NCBI GenBank assembly: GCA_907165275.2
Contig: OU015653.1
Span: 12,554,001 to 12,618,000 of the forward strand
Origin: Zygaena filipendulae
Lineage: Eukaryota > Arthropoda > Insecta > Lepidoptera > Zygaenidae
DNA length: 64,000 nucleotides
Reading direction: 5' to 3'
A model generated the notes under the pieces. The model searched no databases. It was not told the origin of the DNA and worked only from the letters and a program-made list of their open reading frames with translations. Positions 1 to 10,115 of this stretch are shown here, piece by piece (the first letter of the stretch is position 1; each line of letters begins with the position of its first letter). Position numbers and translations under genes: made by a program.

Positions 1-292
1 CATAGACTACTTTTGTCCCGGAATTCCCATGGGAATTCTGAAATTAACGCGAAAGAAACTACATTAAGTTTTGCATAGTACCTACACGTTATCAAGGGGC
101 AAAAAATATAGGGTAATAATAATAATAATAATAATAATAAATTTTATTCGGCTTTAAATAAAAACAGAAAGTACATTGAAAAAGAAATTAAATAAAAACT
201 AAAAAAAAAAAATAGTTACAAAATACCTATTACAAAATTTAAATTACTCCCGGGATCTGCGAGGCACAGTGTGATCCGAGGGGCACAGCTAG
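1..292 (+). mobile_element. Helitron-like 3'-end fragments around a (TAA)n run
   Basis: Positions 1-57 are the interior and sub-terminal part of the dominant Helitron-like family (GGAATTCCCATGGGAATTCT, then AAATTAACGCG), cut off by the window edge. Positions 70-115 repeat a more internal segment (TTGCATA..CACGTTATCA.GGG). The CTAG end is at 289-292. A (TAA)n microsatellite (about 115-140) and AT-rich sequence separate them, so this is a broken copy or two overlapping copies. Confidence 0.6.
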
Positions 293-803
293 TATTAAGA
301 TAAAAGAAGATCGTAAGTATATTTTATGGAATCTTTTATTTTAGATGTTGTGAACCCGTTAGAGGCCACAGAAACATGGTAGTTATTTATGCAACTGTTA
401 CATAATGAGAGGTATTAAAACACGAATGTGATAATAGTATCAGATGAGTGTTTTAATACCTAATTATATACAGTTCCATACAAAACTTTGTCTACACCCG
501 TGATATGAATTCTCTATAAAAGATTCTGTAATAGCACATCTTCAGAAAATGATTTACCTACCCCTACACTCTTTGATATTTTCGAATTCATGAAATCTTG
601 GTAGGTTCCTACCTATGCCTTTTCATATTGTTTTCTCGACTTTTCTGGTAATAATTGGTTAGAAATGTAATTTGCTGCATTAGAAATATCTGCAGGTGGT
701 GTGGTATCAAAGCATGTATCACAGATTTTTGTAAACAACAAAGTCATGATTTTTTGCAATACGAATATAGAACAAAAATTGCGGGATATGACGTGAATAG
801 CTG

Positions 804-1125
804 AATAGGGATGTTGACTACTTTTGAAAATCAAAATTCTAATTAGTGCATCAGTTAGAAAATAAAAAACAATAAACACTGTATTTTTTGCTTTTTCAAA
901 TAAATTAAAATATACAGAGATAAAGCGCATTAAAGTTCAGGGTGAGTGGGTCGTGACGTCACTAACCGATAAAACCACCATACAAACTGTCCGAATAGTG
1001 ACGTCACGCGAAATTTCAACTCAATGTATCGCCGTTATTTTTTAATAAAGTAAAAAAAATACGTGTCCAATATTTTTTATGAATCTACAAGACGGACTAA
1101 AAAAAAAATTGTCAACATGGTTCGA
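804..1125 (+). mobile_element. MITE with CRE-like palindromes, copy 1
   Basis: About 320 bp, starting AATAGGGATGTTGACTA and ending near TTGTCAACATGG. Just inside each end is an imperfect inverted repeat: AGTGCATCAGTTAG on the left and CTACAAGACGGACT on the right, both followed inward by CACGTATTTTTT-like sequence or its complement. The interior carries two GTGACGTCAC palindromes about 55 bp apart. No reading frame of note. Six related copies occur in this window (2526, 6306, 7340, 31712, 49250, 58084). The superfamily and the target-site duplication could not be settled. Confidence 0.8.
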
Positions 1126-2200
1126 ATAACCTATGAGTATTTTTTTTCTAAATTAGGTAGGTAGCGAGTTTCGGTAGTGAAACGCGCGTGCATGACAATA
1201 ATATTCTATTTTTGAAATTCATAGAGATACCGCGTGAATCCTGGTTGCATAATGAAATTCAGTACAACATTATAACCCCCATTCGGATGATAATATGATG
1301 ATTATTATATTATATATTATGCCTGCTATGGCAGAGGTAGTTTTGATGTTAGCCTTATGCTAACTGTTTCAGGAACTTTTATAGAGGATTTATAGCATGG
1401 GTGAAGACAAACAATAGAAACGCACTCGCAAACAAAAACATACCTGCAGACGCATAAATTTACTATCTGTACTAGATACTAAATACGTAAGGATTTGATT
1501 GTTATATTATATTCTTTTCTATGGAAGGGTCTTTCCAAATGCTGATATTATGTAATTTACGAGTTTGAAATTAATAGAGAATGTTTCATTTTCATTTACT
1601 TGCTAAACAAGCGAAATGGCAGCTAGATAAAGTTTTTTTCCCATATTACATCGTGCCGGTGCGTATGTTATATACGTAAATACGTGGGGTGAAATATCCG
1701 TACGTGATGAGTCGCTGTCAGTCGCCCTAGTCAAGCAGTTGCTTGACATAGTTATGTATAGTACCTACTCACAAAAGAACCACGTAAACCAAAATTTTAG
1801 CGATTAACGTGAAATTATCTACTACGCCGCAACGTACCTAATAGGAACGTCACAAATAAAAAAGAAAATTTAAATAAATGTTATGAATTACTTACTCGTA
1901 CCTACTTCTGAAAATGGAATGATTTTAAAACTATACGCATACGTAAGCAACTTATTCAAGACTATTTTGACAGCCTGACTCATGCAGAGATCCTGATGAA
2001 AACTTAAGCGCTTGTAATACCTAATTTTAAAATGTTTTAAAATGTTCCTCTAAAAATAAAGGTGTAACGGTTCTGATAAGGTCTTATTATTTGATCTCGA
2101 TGATGTTTGTAAGCCTAATTTACTAGGCTTGTTCTTTTGATCACAATATTATGTACATATATTAAGATGAGTTTAATAGCGTAGGTACTTACCTAATTAT
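1126..2200. other. AT-rich stretch, nothing recognised
   Basis: I see no reading frame above background, no terminal repeats and no RNA-like fold in this interval. It could be decayed repeats or unique spacer. Confidence 0.5.
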
Positions 2201-2202
2201 TT

Positions 2203-2292
2203 ATTTATTTTAAGTACTTTATTGCAATTTATCTTATAAAAGGCGGACTTAATTCCTAAGGCATTCTCTACCAGTCAACCTTTTAGGTGATA
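2203..2292 (-). mobile_element. Truncated LINE 3' tail (AATAAATAAA type)
   Basis: The minus strand reads GGTTGACTGGTAGAGAATGCC, then CTTTTATAAG..TGCAATAAAGTA, and ends in an A-rich AAATAAATAAAT tail. The same segment recurs at 9708-9800 (-) and 54745-54805 (+), always with the tail at the same end. This fits 5'-truncated non-LTR retrotransposon insertions. No ORF part is left, so the clade is unknown. Confidence 0.6.
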
Positions 2293-2525
2293 ATTTAGTG
2301 GCAGGTTACAGAACAGGAAAAAAATATAAGACTTATATGAATAATATAACCATTAATAGGTATATTAAATAACAGAATATAAGTATATACATAATATACT
2401 AAATATACCTATATAATATGTTTATATATACCTACATAAGGTACTTCTAGCACTAATCAACGACTTTCTAAGACTCGGTTATTGAGATTCGGTTTTGTAA
2501 GCTTTGAGTTGTGTGCACTCTATAA

Positions 2526-2867
2526 TTGGGATGTGGACTACTTTTGAAAATCAAAATTCTAATTAGTCCGTCAGTTAGAAAATAAAAAAAAACAATAGAC
2601 ACGTATTTTTTGCTTTTTTAAATAAATTAAAATAAACAGAGATAAAGGGCATTAAAGTTTAGGGTGAGGGGGTCGTGACGTCACTAACCGCTAAAACCGC
2701 CATACAAACTGTCAGAATAGTGACGTCACGTGAAATTTCAACTCAATATATCGCCGTTATTTTTGAATTACGTAAAAAAAGAAAAAATACGTGTCCAATT
2801 TTTTTTTAATAATCTACAAGATGGACTAAAAAATAAAAATTAGTCCACATGGCCATTATTTTGTATT
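2526..2867 (+). mobile_element. MITE with CRE-like palindromes, copy 2
   Basis: Nearly the same as the copy at 804-1125: GGGATGTGGACTA start, inner AGTCCGTCAGTTAG, two GTGACGTCAC or GTGACGTCACG sites, CTACAAGATGGACT and a TTAGTCCACATGGCC end. Confidence 0.8.
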
Positions 2868-3219
2868 GATAAATCCAGTGTATTAGAGTAGTACCTATGT
2901 AATGCCCAGAAAGCCGATTACTGCCTGTAATCCGACACAACGTGGCCTGTTCTTCGCTTTCAATCAGTTTTTAGTACCTATGTTGCCTTTTTATTGCAAA
3001 GTTTTACCGTTACAAGCCTTATTACTTTAAGCCGCTACAGCGTGTGGACATCAAAATGGCAAGAACTAGAAGAGTTGTCTCTTTGAGAGTATTAAATGAA
3101 GAATATTGAAGATGCGACGTGAGAGATTGACTGAAGGTTAAACATAAAGGATAAAATGTTATCATCTCATCGAAGACTGAAGATAACAGTGAAGTAACTA
3201 ATACGACCGTTATAGGATA
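2868..3219. other. No recognisable feature
   Basis: The 72-codon minus-strand frame here has no family signature and no supporting context. I regard it as chance. Confidence 0.4.
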
Positions 3220-3430
3220 GGCTTTGCCCCGCGGTTTCACCCGCTTGAGTTTCGGAATTCTCGCAGGAACTACTTTTTTTTTAAATAAAAGTAGCCTTAG
3301 TTACTCTTTATAACATCAGCTATCTGCCAGTGAACATCCCTTTAAAATCAGCCCAGCCATTTCAGAGATTAGCCGTAACAAAAACTCAGACAGAAAGATA
3401 GAGAATTTAAAAAAAAACTGTTTTTTATAT
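3220..3430 (-). mobile_element. Helitron-like element, subfamily with GACAGACAGA tail
   Basis: The 3' terminus (GCCCCGCGGTTTCACCCGC) is followed by GAGTTTCGGAATTCTCGCAGG, AGTAGCC..AGTTACTC, the CAGCTATCTGCCAGTGAA block and a run of ACTCAGACAGAAAG. This subfamily also occurs at 7885, 13295, 42468, 44574 and 56566. Confidence 0.7.
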
Positions 3431-3533
3431 AAGTACAGTATATGAAGTATATAGGTACTTTCGTATGTATTTAGTAAAAAGTGGTTAATTTGAAATTACA
3501 AACAAACACTTCAATTTTATTTATAAGTATAAA

Positions 3534-3836
3534 TTAGCTGTTCCCCGCGGTTTCACCCGTGTTAATTTCGGAGATCCCGCGGGTATCCGAGATAAAAGTT
3601 TTTTCTGTACCTACCCTGCCTTGACAACGTGTATAATATGCAAAGTTTAATGTAGTTTCACCCACGCTAATTTCGAAGTTCCTGCGGGAATTTCAAGAAA
3701 AAGTACCCTATGTCCTTCTTTGCACCACTGAGAATGTGTATGCAAAATTTCATGATGACCCGTTGAGCCACTGAGGTGAAATAGCGTACGAACAAACAAA
3801 CTCAATAAAAACGTAGGTACAGATTAGTAGAATTTC
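3534..3836 (-). mobile_element. Helitron-like element with duplicated 3' end
   Basis: TTAGCTGTTCCCCGCGG begins the terminal hairpin region. A second TTTCACCC..GCTAATTTCGAAG block begins near 3656, so the sub-terminal region is present twice in tandem. The far side carries AACAAACAAACTCA, typical of the subfamily at 22681 and 53813. Confidence 0.65.
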
Positions 3837-4138
3837 ATAAGGCGTAGAAGAGCATTCGTAGAAATGAAAAAAAAAATAAGTATTAAAAAAAAACGTATTT
3901 TCTCCTCGGTACAAACATACTCATAGGTAACATGAAAAATTTAATACTCTACGTGATATCGAGAAGTAATATAATAATGTAGCTAAATTGCTTTGACGTG
4001 AGACGAACGCACGTAAGTGTAACGCAATATTCTTTTATTTGTAATAATCTTTTCATGAATTTCCCTTTAATACTCAATGCGTAGGATCGTGACAAATTCA
4101 GTCCCGGTGATGGAACCAGTTATTTATTAAAAAAAAAA

Positions 4139-4300
4139 CTAGCTGTCCCCGCGGTTTTACCCGCGAAACTCTCAAGACGCCTTTTCAGGAACTTAAAAAG
4201 TATCCCATGACACTATGGGATAACGTAGCTTCTTTAGTGAATGAATTTTTAAAACTTGTTCATTAGTATCAGAGATTACACTCTCAACTCCAACTTAAAA
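4139..4300 (-). mobile_element. Helitron-like element, GTCACTCAGGA subfamily, decayed
   Basis: Starts CTAGCTGTCCCCGCGGTTTT and continues with AAAGTATCCCATGACACTATGGG and CGTAGCTTCTTTAGTGAATGAATTTT. The copy is truncated before its 5' end. Confidence 0.6.
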
Positions 4301-4320
4301 AGTTACCTCTTCATAATTTA

Positions 4321-4422
4321 ATTTTTTACCCGTGGACCCACTGCCAGCGTTTTTGCGTCTAGTGGGACTACGGGTAAAAAATCTCCCGTGGACCCACCAG
4401 CGGGCCTAGCCGGTGGGTCCAC
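4321..4422. repeat. Two adjacent perfect hairpins (ACCCGT / GGTGGGTCCAC)
   Basis: First inverted repeat: 13-bp arms at 4321-4333 and 4370-4382 (ATTTTTTACCCGT and its complement), with a further CCCACT/AGTGGG pair inside. Second: 11-bp arms at 4388-4398 and 4412-4422 (GTGGACCCACC and its complement) around a 13-nt loop. Both share the motif GTGGACCCAC. The sequence fits the core of a fold-back MITE or a locally duplicated hairpin. Confidence 0.75.
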
Positions 4423-4520
4423 AGGTTGTGCTTCATGTAATATAAATATGTTTAACTAGATGATAAATATAAACTCTCTGTGCCCAATACTATAGTCTCC
4501 ATAATTTTTTTAACTCTTTT

Positions 4521-4895
4521 ATTGGACATTTTTACAACAAACTCCCAAACGATGTGGTTAATTGGTCAATTTATAAATTTAAGACCGTTATTAGACACAG
4601 AATTTGCGATAACGCATGTTATAGCGAGAGCGTAGTAGATTATTCAAATGACAATACGTTTGGGAATGAATTGCTTTACTCAATTATTTATTAGTCTCTA
4701 ACTTTTTAAGTATAATCACAAACTTGTTTTGTTATACAAAAAAAGACAACACTGCTTAGTTTCTCGTCACTTCTTCTCAGTAGGTAAAGGATGGGTTCCG
4801 ATCTGACAGTCATTTATAGTTCTGAGAACCTGCTGATGATTGTTAGTGATTATAATAACCAATCCTAAGTAAAAAAGAATTTTTGAATTTGAATT
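4521..4895 (+). pseudogene. 5'-truncated non-LTR retrotransposon, ORF2 C-terminus and 3' UTR (copy 1)
   Basis: From about 4526 the plus strand translates as HFYNKLPNDV followed by a KFK..I..RIC segment to a stop near 4692. This pattern is common at the C-terminus of jockey/CR1-like reverse transcriptase proteins. It is followed by a 3' UTR ending AATCCTAAGTAA and a TTTGAATTTGAATTTG tail. Minus-strand copies at 42975 and 48758 share the UTR and tail, and the 42975 copy shares the coding end. The pattern is seen directly; the clade is inferred. Confidence 0.7.
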
Positions 4896-6305
4896 TGATG
4901 GAATTCAACCCAACCTATACCTACATCCAGAAAATATATCTTCTTTTTTTTCACTTCAATAATTTCTTAGTAAAAAGAGGCTCTTCTTAGTAGAATAAGC
5001 AGACATACCAAAGTTGAAAAAAAAAGATAAAGTGCATTAATTAAAAACCTTGATTGTCTTTCGGAAAACCAACAAACTGATGAATGAATGTATTTAACAA
5101 TCAGATTATATTTTTGGTAGATCCTGGAGGATTTATTTCTAGACGTGTTTTTTTTTAAAAAAAATATCGCAGACATCGTAAGTCCTTGACGTCAATATAA
5201 ATACATAAGTAGATGTAGCCACTTCTTGAATGGTGTGTCACTTCCGTCGACTTGATGCGCGTCACTTAATTTGATTTTATGTGCGTTACGTCCGTTGCCT
5301 GCTAAAATTTCACTTTCAACGTTCCAAAACAAGTACATCATGAACTACATGGTTAATTAAAATAAAACTTGTATACAAAAAAAAAACAAACTTGACCCAG
5401 AAAATACGTATATTCATTTTAGTTTTTTTCAACTCATGCGTAGTGATTGAAGTGAAAAAAGGATGAGGGCGCTGGGCGGCCGAACCAATTCGACGTGTAA
5501 TCAAATAGTTCACGGTTTGAACACACTTGTGGGTAAGCCCTGGAGTTTTGAATATGTTTGAATAAAATGCGATGTGTTTATATTTCCTCTCAATTAATTG
5601 ATTTTATCAGTTATCCTTGGTTTTCATCGCAGAAAAACTAAGAATTGAAAGTGTTTTATAACTGTTAAGTATAAACGATTTTTATTTTATCACTTTTTCC
5701 ACAACCTTAAATACCTAAATTGTTCCTTAGCTAGACTCTGATACCTTAAGCTGAAAAAGAAATAAGAACTATGCTGATAGTTGAGTTAAAAATGCGGTTT
5801 GCGAGTTAAAAAATTATATAAAAAAAAAAACTGAATCTCAAAAAAAATATTATTATTCATCGTCAACTGCACTTTAGTATCCTTTCAGCTTGGTACCCCC
5901 TTTCTGACTCATCTGTATATTGTTATTCAATATTAAAGGTGCGTAGGTATATAGGTAAGTGTATCTTACGTGCGGCCCAAACATCGCAAACAATTGGAAT
6001 TCCAAGAAGTAAGGTAGAGGGTGACGGATATCCTATCATAGAAAATGCCGCCACTACACAATTCAACCCTTGTCAATTCCATCCAAAATTATTGGAGAAC
6101 TGTAGGTACGTGTGAGTGTGAAGGTTCTTGATAGGTCAAGGTAGGGAGTATGAACGTGAAATTCAATTTATTTTATGAAAAATCAAGACGGAACATTGAT
6201 ATGATCATTAGATTTGCTTACAGTTCTTCGGAATTGAGGCACTGCTGTATATAGGTAAATGGAAAGAAAAAACTGATGAACGCATCAGTTTGCACACACG
6301 CAAGG
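4896..6305. other. AT-rich spacer, nothing recognised
   Basis: Two short minus-strand frames (69 and 65 codons) lack any family motif and are probably chance. I see no terminal repeats or RNA genes. Confidence 0.45.
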
Positions 6306-6626
6306 AATAGGGATGTTGACTACTTTTGAAAATCAAAATTCTAATTGGTCCGTCAGTTAGAAAATAAAAAAACAATAGACACGTATTTTTTGCTTTTTTA
6401 AATAAATTAAAATATTCAGAGATAAAGCGCATTAAAGTGAGGAGGTCGTGACGTCACTAACCGCAAAACAGCCATACAAACTGTCAGAATAGTGACGTCA
6501 CGCGAAATTTCAACTCAATATATCGCCGTTATTTTTTGATTACGTAAAAAAGAAAAAAATACGTGTCCAATATTTTTTAATAATCTACAAGACGGACTAA
6601 AAAAAAAATTAGTCAACATGCCCATT
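6306..6626 (+). mobile_element. MITE with CRE-like palindromes, copy 3
   Basis: AATAGGGATGTTGACTA at the left end pairs with TTAGTCAACATGCCCATT at the right end. The inner AGTCCGTC/GACGGACT repeats and two GTGACGTCAC sites are present. One of the best-preserved copies of the family. Confidence 0.85.
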
Positions 6627-6744
6627 AAACTTGTAAAAACTAATAAAAGTTTTTAGAAAAATCATAAGGTTCCGGACCTGCTAGTTTGCTGGCACTAGCA
6701 ACATCAACAATTTATGAAAAAAAAACATCGGATTCTTTTCTCTT

Positions 6745-6880
6745 TTAAATTTATAACATTAGAATATTATGTCCACGACGTTTACCTGGTTATCATGACA
6801 CAGGCTTTGTGTGGGATCAAGTAGATGTGTGTGTTATGAAATGTTATTGTTATTAATATTTATACGAATTCATTAACACT
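6745..6880 (+). mobile_element. SINE 3' part (tRNA-SINE family), decayed
   Basis: ATTATGTCCACGACGTTTAC..GGTTATCATGACACAGGC, then GTGTGGGATCAAGTAGATGTG and GTTATTGTTATTAAT, match the body and ATT-rich tail of the SINE at 62607-62880. The tRNA-like head is missing. Confidence 0.5.
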
Positions 6881-7339
6881 TTTTTTGTGGACGACACGCA
6901 AATTAAATATGCACGGGGCGCAATAAAACGCAGCGCGTAGCACCAGGCAGCGGTAACTACAAATTGTTTAGGCCAACATTACCATCTTTATTAGCCGAGA
7001 GTCGGCGTAATTTGTCCGGGAGCGAGCTCTCATATTTCCCACCCGGCTTTATTTAGGCAAGGCTCGTTAGCATAATGCTGCATTACCCCCGTAGTAGCTG
7101 TGCGGGCCGTGGACAATATTCCGATCTCGTACAACGTACAATGTTACTGCCTGATTCTCGGTGGTATTATGTAAACAATATGAATCTCTACTACATTGTG
7201 ACGCTTTTTCATTTCAATCTCGGCAGTGTAATCTGCGAACGTATTGTTCGACATTCTGTTTATATATTTTGAAATTGGACGATGTTTTTATTTGCGTTTC
7301 ATTTACGTCTAGTATCAAATATTAGCTATACTCATAATG

Positions 7340-7655
7340 TCATGTCAGCCAAATTTGAATATTTAGTCCGTCTTGTAGATTAAAAAAAATTTTTAGACAC
7401 GTGTTTTTTAAGTTTTTACGTAATTAATCAAAAAATAACGGAGAACTTAAGTTAATGTAAGTTGAAATGTCGCGTGACGTTATGCCATACGTAGCACGTT
7501 GTGATGTCAAGAGCCTCCACTCCTAAACTTTAATGCGTTTTATCTTAGTATTTTTTCAATAATAAAGGTAAAAATACAGGTCTATTATTTTTTATTAATC
7601 TACAAGACGGACTAAATAGAATTTTGATTTTCATACCCCGGATACAAGCCTATTA
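7340..7655. mobile_element. MITE with CRE-like palindromes, copy 4 (diverged)
   Basis: Bounded by TTTAGTCCGTCTTGTAGATT on the left and AATCTACAAGACGGACTAAA on the right, an almost perfect inner inverted repeat. The interior CRE-like palindromes are eroded (CGTGACGTTA, GTGATGTCAA). GATTTTCATACCC at the right end is the complement of the GAAAATCAAAATTC segment seen at the left of the other copies. Confidence 0.75.
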
Positions 7656-7884
7656 CATAAAAAGAGGTATTATTGGCAAGATTTTATTATATATGTACAG
7701 ACATTATCCCTATAATTTATATCTATATATTTAAAAACAAGTTCAATAAAAACTTTAAAAAAATGTATACCTACTTATCCTTATTTCCCTTGGTTACGTC
7801 ATCACGCGTGAACAGCTGGATCAATTTCGCTAATTCTTTTTTTGTTGAGTTTGTTATTGTTAGGGGAAGAAGAATAAATTAACT

Positions 7885-8036
7885 ATGGAGTTCCTGCGGG
7901 AATTACGAATCTCCGAAACGGTTAATCCGATTTTGACGGGACTTTCACTGCTGATGTTATAAGGAGTAAATCCGACTATTTTGGTGTCCCCGCCGGAATT
8001 CCGAAACTGACGCGAGAAACCGCGGGGCACAGCTAG
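7885..8036 (+). mobile_element. Helitron-like element, truncated
   Basis: CTGATGTTATAAGGAGTAAA, a CCGGAATTCCGAAACTGACG block, then GCGAGAAACCGCGGGGCACAGCTAG ends at 8036 and is followed by T. The 5' half is lost. Confidence 0.7.
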
Positions 8037-8074
8037 TATAATATAAACTGTAATATAATAAAACTGTAGCTGTG

Positions 8075-8129
8075 TCAGAATAGGAGATAGGGTACTGTAC
8101 CCTGTGCTATACCCTATCTCCTATTCTGA
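8075..8129. repeat. Perfect 20-bp hairpin beside a Helitron-like 3' end
   Basis: Arms 8075-8094 (core CAGAATAGGAGATAGGGTA) and 8110-8129 are exact complements around a 15-nt loop (CTGTACCCTGTGCTA). It lies 38 bp beyond the CTAG end at 8036. It is too short to call a miRNA precursor with any confidence. It could be a recent local inversion-duplication. Confidence 0.8.
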
Positions 8130-8584
8130 GACCTAATCACTCGTTATTATATCTACACCAAATTCGGTCCACTGCTTGATCTTCGGGACTCCCTCAGAAT
8201 CTCTTTGTTTCGGGATAAACTGTCCTGTACGTTATTCAGAGATAACGTACAGCTTCATCTTAGTTAAAGCTTTTTTTTACTTTAATGACCTTTTTTCTTC
8301 GGCTCAGTCAGCGAACCTCAATGCTGATTAATTACTCTAGCTATCGGTCAACGGTTTATTCGATTCGACCACTTCAGAGTAGATTCAATAATTTCAAAAG
8401 CCTTCTCAGTTACTGTGTCGATCTCCTAATTTTACGGAACACAAGTCATATTTAAAAATAAGAGATGGCAGCAGCTGCTGCCGATAAATCTAAAATAGGT
8501 AGATAAATATAATAAAAAGAATTTATTTTGACTGTCAAATTTAAAAACATTCAATAACAATTTGTTTTTTTTTTTTATAATAAA
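8130..8584. other. No recognisable feature
   Basis: Mixed unique-looking sequence with a (T)12 tract near 8563. No convincing frame or repeat. Confidence 0.4.
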
Positions 8585-8695
8585 CTAGCTGTTCCCTGCG
8601 ATTTCACACGCGCTGATTTCGGAGATCCTGCGGGAATTCCGGGGTAAAAGTACCCTATGTCCTTCTCTGTGTCCTTGAACACCATGCTTACACTG
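8585..8695 (-). mobile_element. Helitron-like 3' fragment
   Basis: CTAGCTGTTCCCTGCGATTTC, TTTCGGAGATCCTGCGGGAA, then AAAGTACCCTATGTCCTTCTC. The rest is missing. Confidence 0.65.
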
Positions 8696-8837
8696 AAAGT
8701 AAATAAACTACATAAATGAGAACTGTGACGAATTTACGACATATAAAATTTCGTGATAAATTTACTTTTTGACGAATTTACATGACTCTCAACAGTGTTC
8801 CGCTACTAACTGTACGTATACCCATACATAATTATTA

Positions 8838-9006
8838 TACAACAAAGTACTCTGTCTCGTCTATCTGTCTATTCGCGATAAACACAAAAATTATTCGACG
8901 GATTTTCATGCGGTCTTCACGAACAGATATAGTAATTACAGAGGAAGGTTTATAGGTATAGTATAACCTGGAATTCCAGCGGGAATTGTCCGCGGGGGAC
9001 ATCTAA
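8838..9006 (+). mobile_element. Helitron-like element, CGCGATAAACTCAAAA subfamily
   Basis: AAAGTACTCTGTCTCGTCTATCTG, GCGATAAACACAAAAATTATT, GGATTTTCATGCGGTCTTCAC, GAGGAAGGTTTATAGG, and GCGGGAATTGTCCGCGGGG near the end. It is related to the copies at 19342 and 55748. The CTAG terminus is degraded (ACATCTAAG). Confidence 0.55.
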
Positions 9007-9141
9007 GATTTTATAAATTTGTATCTATAATATTGGATGTGTTGGATAAACTTTAGAAGTAGTGAACCTACCCTAAAATAGTTTGCCGATAGGAAGCTGC
9101 AGTACTCCCGAGTGAAATAGGACACATTTTATCATAGAACA

Positions 9142-9193
9142 AGGAGTTCCCGCAGAAATATCGAAGTTCCGAGACCGCGGAAGGACAGCTAAT
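9142..9193 (+). mobile_element. Helitron-like 3' remnant
   Basis: GGAGTTCCCGCAGAAATATCG, GACCGCGGAAGGACAGCTAA: only the terminal ~50 bp remains, and it is eroded. Confidence 0.45.
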
Positions 9194-9707
9194 TGAATGA
9201 AATTATTGTTATTTTTTTTTAAACACAAGAACTTTCTTAATGAATGGTATAGGTTGTATAATGGTATAGTATCTCAAGACTTTTATAATGATTATTGGCA
9301 AAATGCAATAGTTAGTAGTTACCTCCAGTTTTGATTAATTGATAAAATTATAAGCTAGCGATACTCTACTTACTAATGCCAATAACGGTATTGAAAACAT
9401 ATTAATCATATCCGAAGACGACATAGGAAATCAATAAACGAGGTAAATAATAATCCCCTCGGAACTTTTGCAATATTGCCTCATATGGGATTAACCCACC
9501 CGGTTTCTGAACATGTCTATTATAGTGCTGCGAAACTTACTGTTACGACTCGCATTCTGTTAATATAGAGCTACTTTCCCGCGCACCCTGTACTTATTAT
9601 ATTAATGTCAATGTTGACGTGTCAATTAATATTGAATTATTATTGGCAAAATAATTATTATTAGATAGGTAGGTACCTACTTTTATGTAACGGAGTTTAA
9701 TATTGAA
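9194..9707. other. No recognisable feature
   Basis: AT-rich, with no frame, hairpin or repeat end that I can support. Confidence 0.4.
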
Positions 9708-9800
9708 ATTATTATTTATTTATTTATTCTCTATTGCACAGTAAGTACAAATGGCGAACTTAATGCCTTGCGGCATTCTCTACCAGTTAACCATTGGGTA
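9708..9800 (-). mobile_element. Truncated LINE 3' tail (AATAAATAAA type), copy 2
   Basis: The minus strand carries AATGGTTAACTGGTAGAGAA, GGCATTAAGTTCGCCATTTG, TACTGTGCAATAGAGAATAA and an AATAAATAAATAA tail, as at 2203 and 54745. Confidence 0.6.
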
Positions 9801-9890
9801 GACGGTATTATTGTAATATTGAAGCTTTTGTGATTTAATTATTGTTAGTAACTAAGCCTTAGTTAGTTCGAGTCTTGCCATTTGTTATAA

Positions 9891-10115
9891 TCCTACTAAT
9901 ATTATATGTATAAACGCGAAAGTTTGTAAGTATGTATGTATGGATGGATTGATGGATGTTTGTTACTCTTTCACGCAAAAACTACTGGATGGATTTAAAT
10001 GAAACTTTACAATAATATAGCTTATACATCAGATTAACACATAGGGTACTTTTTATCCTGGAATTCCCGCGGGAACTCCGAAATTAACGCGGGTGAAACC
10101 GCGCGGCACAACTAG
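9891..10115 (+). mobile_element. Full-length Helitron-like non-autonomous element
   Basis: Starts TCCTACTAATATTATA after an A. Ends with the hairpin region CGCGGGTGAAACCGCGCGG, then CACAACTAG followed by T. The 225-bp interior carries ACTCTTTCACGCAAAAACTA and GGGTACTTTTTATCCTGGAA. The 5'-TC, 3'-CTAG, sub-terminal hairpin and A/T flanks without target duplication are Helitron hallmarks. No Rep/helicase is encoded. Confidence 0.75.

Noticed and set aside
8075..8129. miRNA precursor
   Set aside because: A 20-bp perfect stem with a 15-nt loop is shorter than usual precursors and lacks bulges; kept only as a hairpin.
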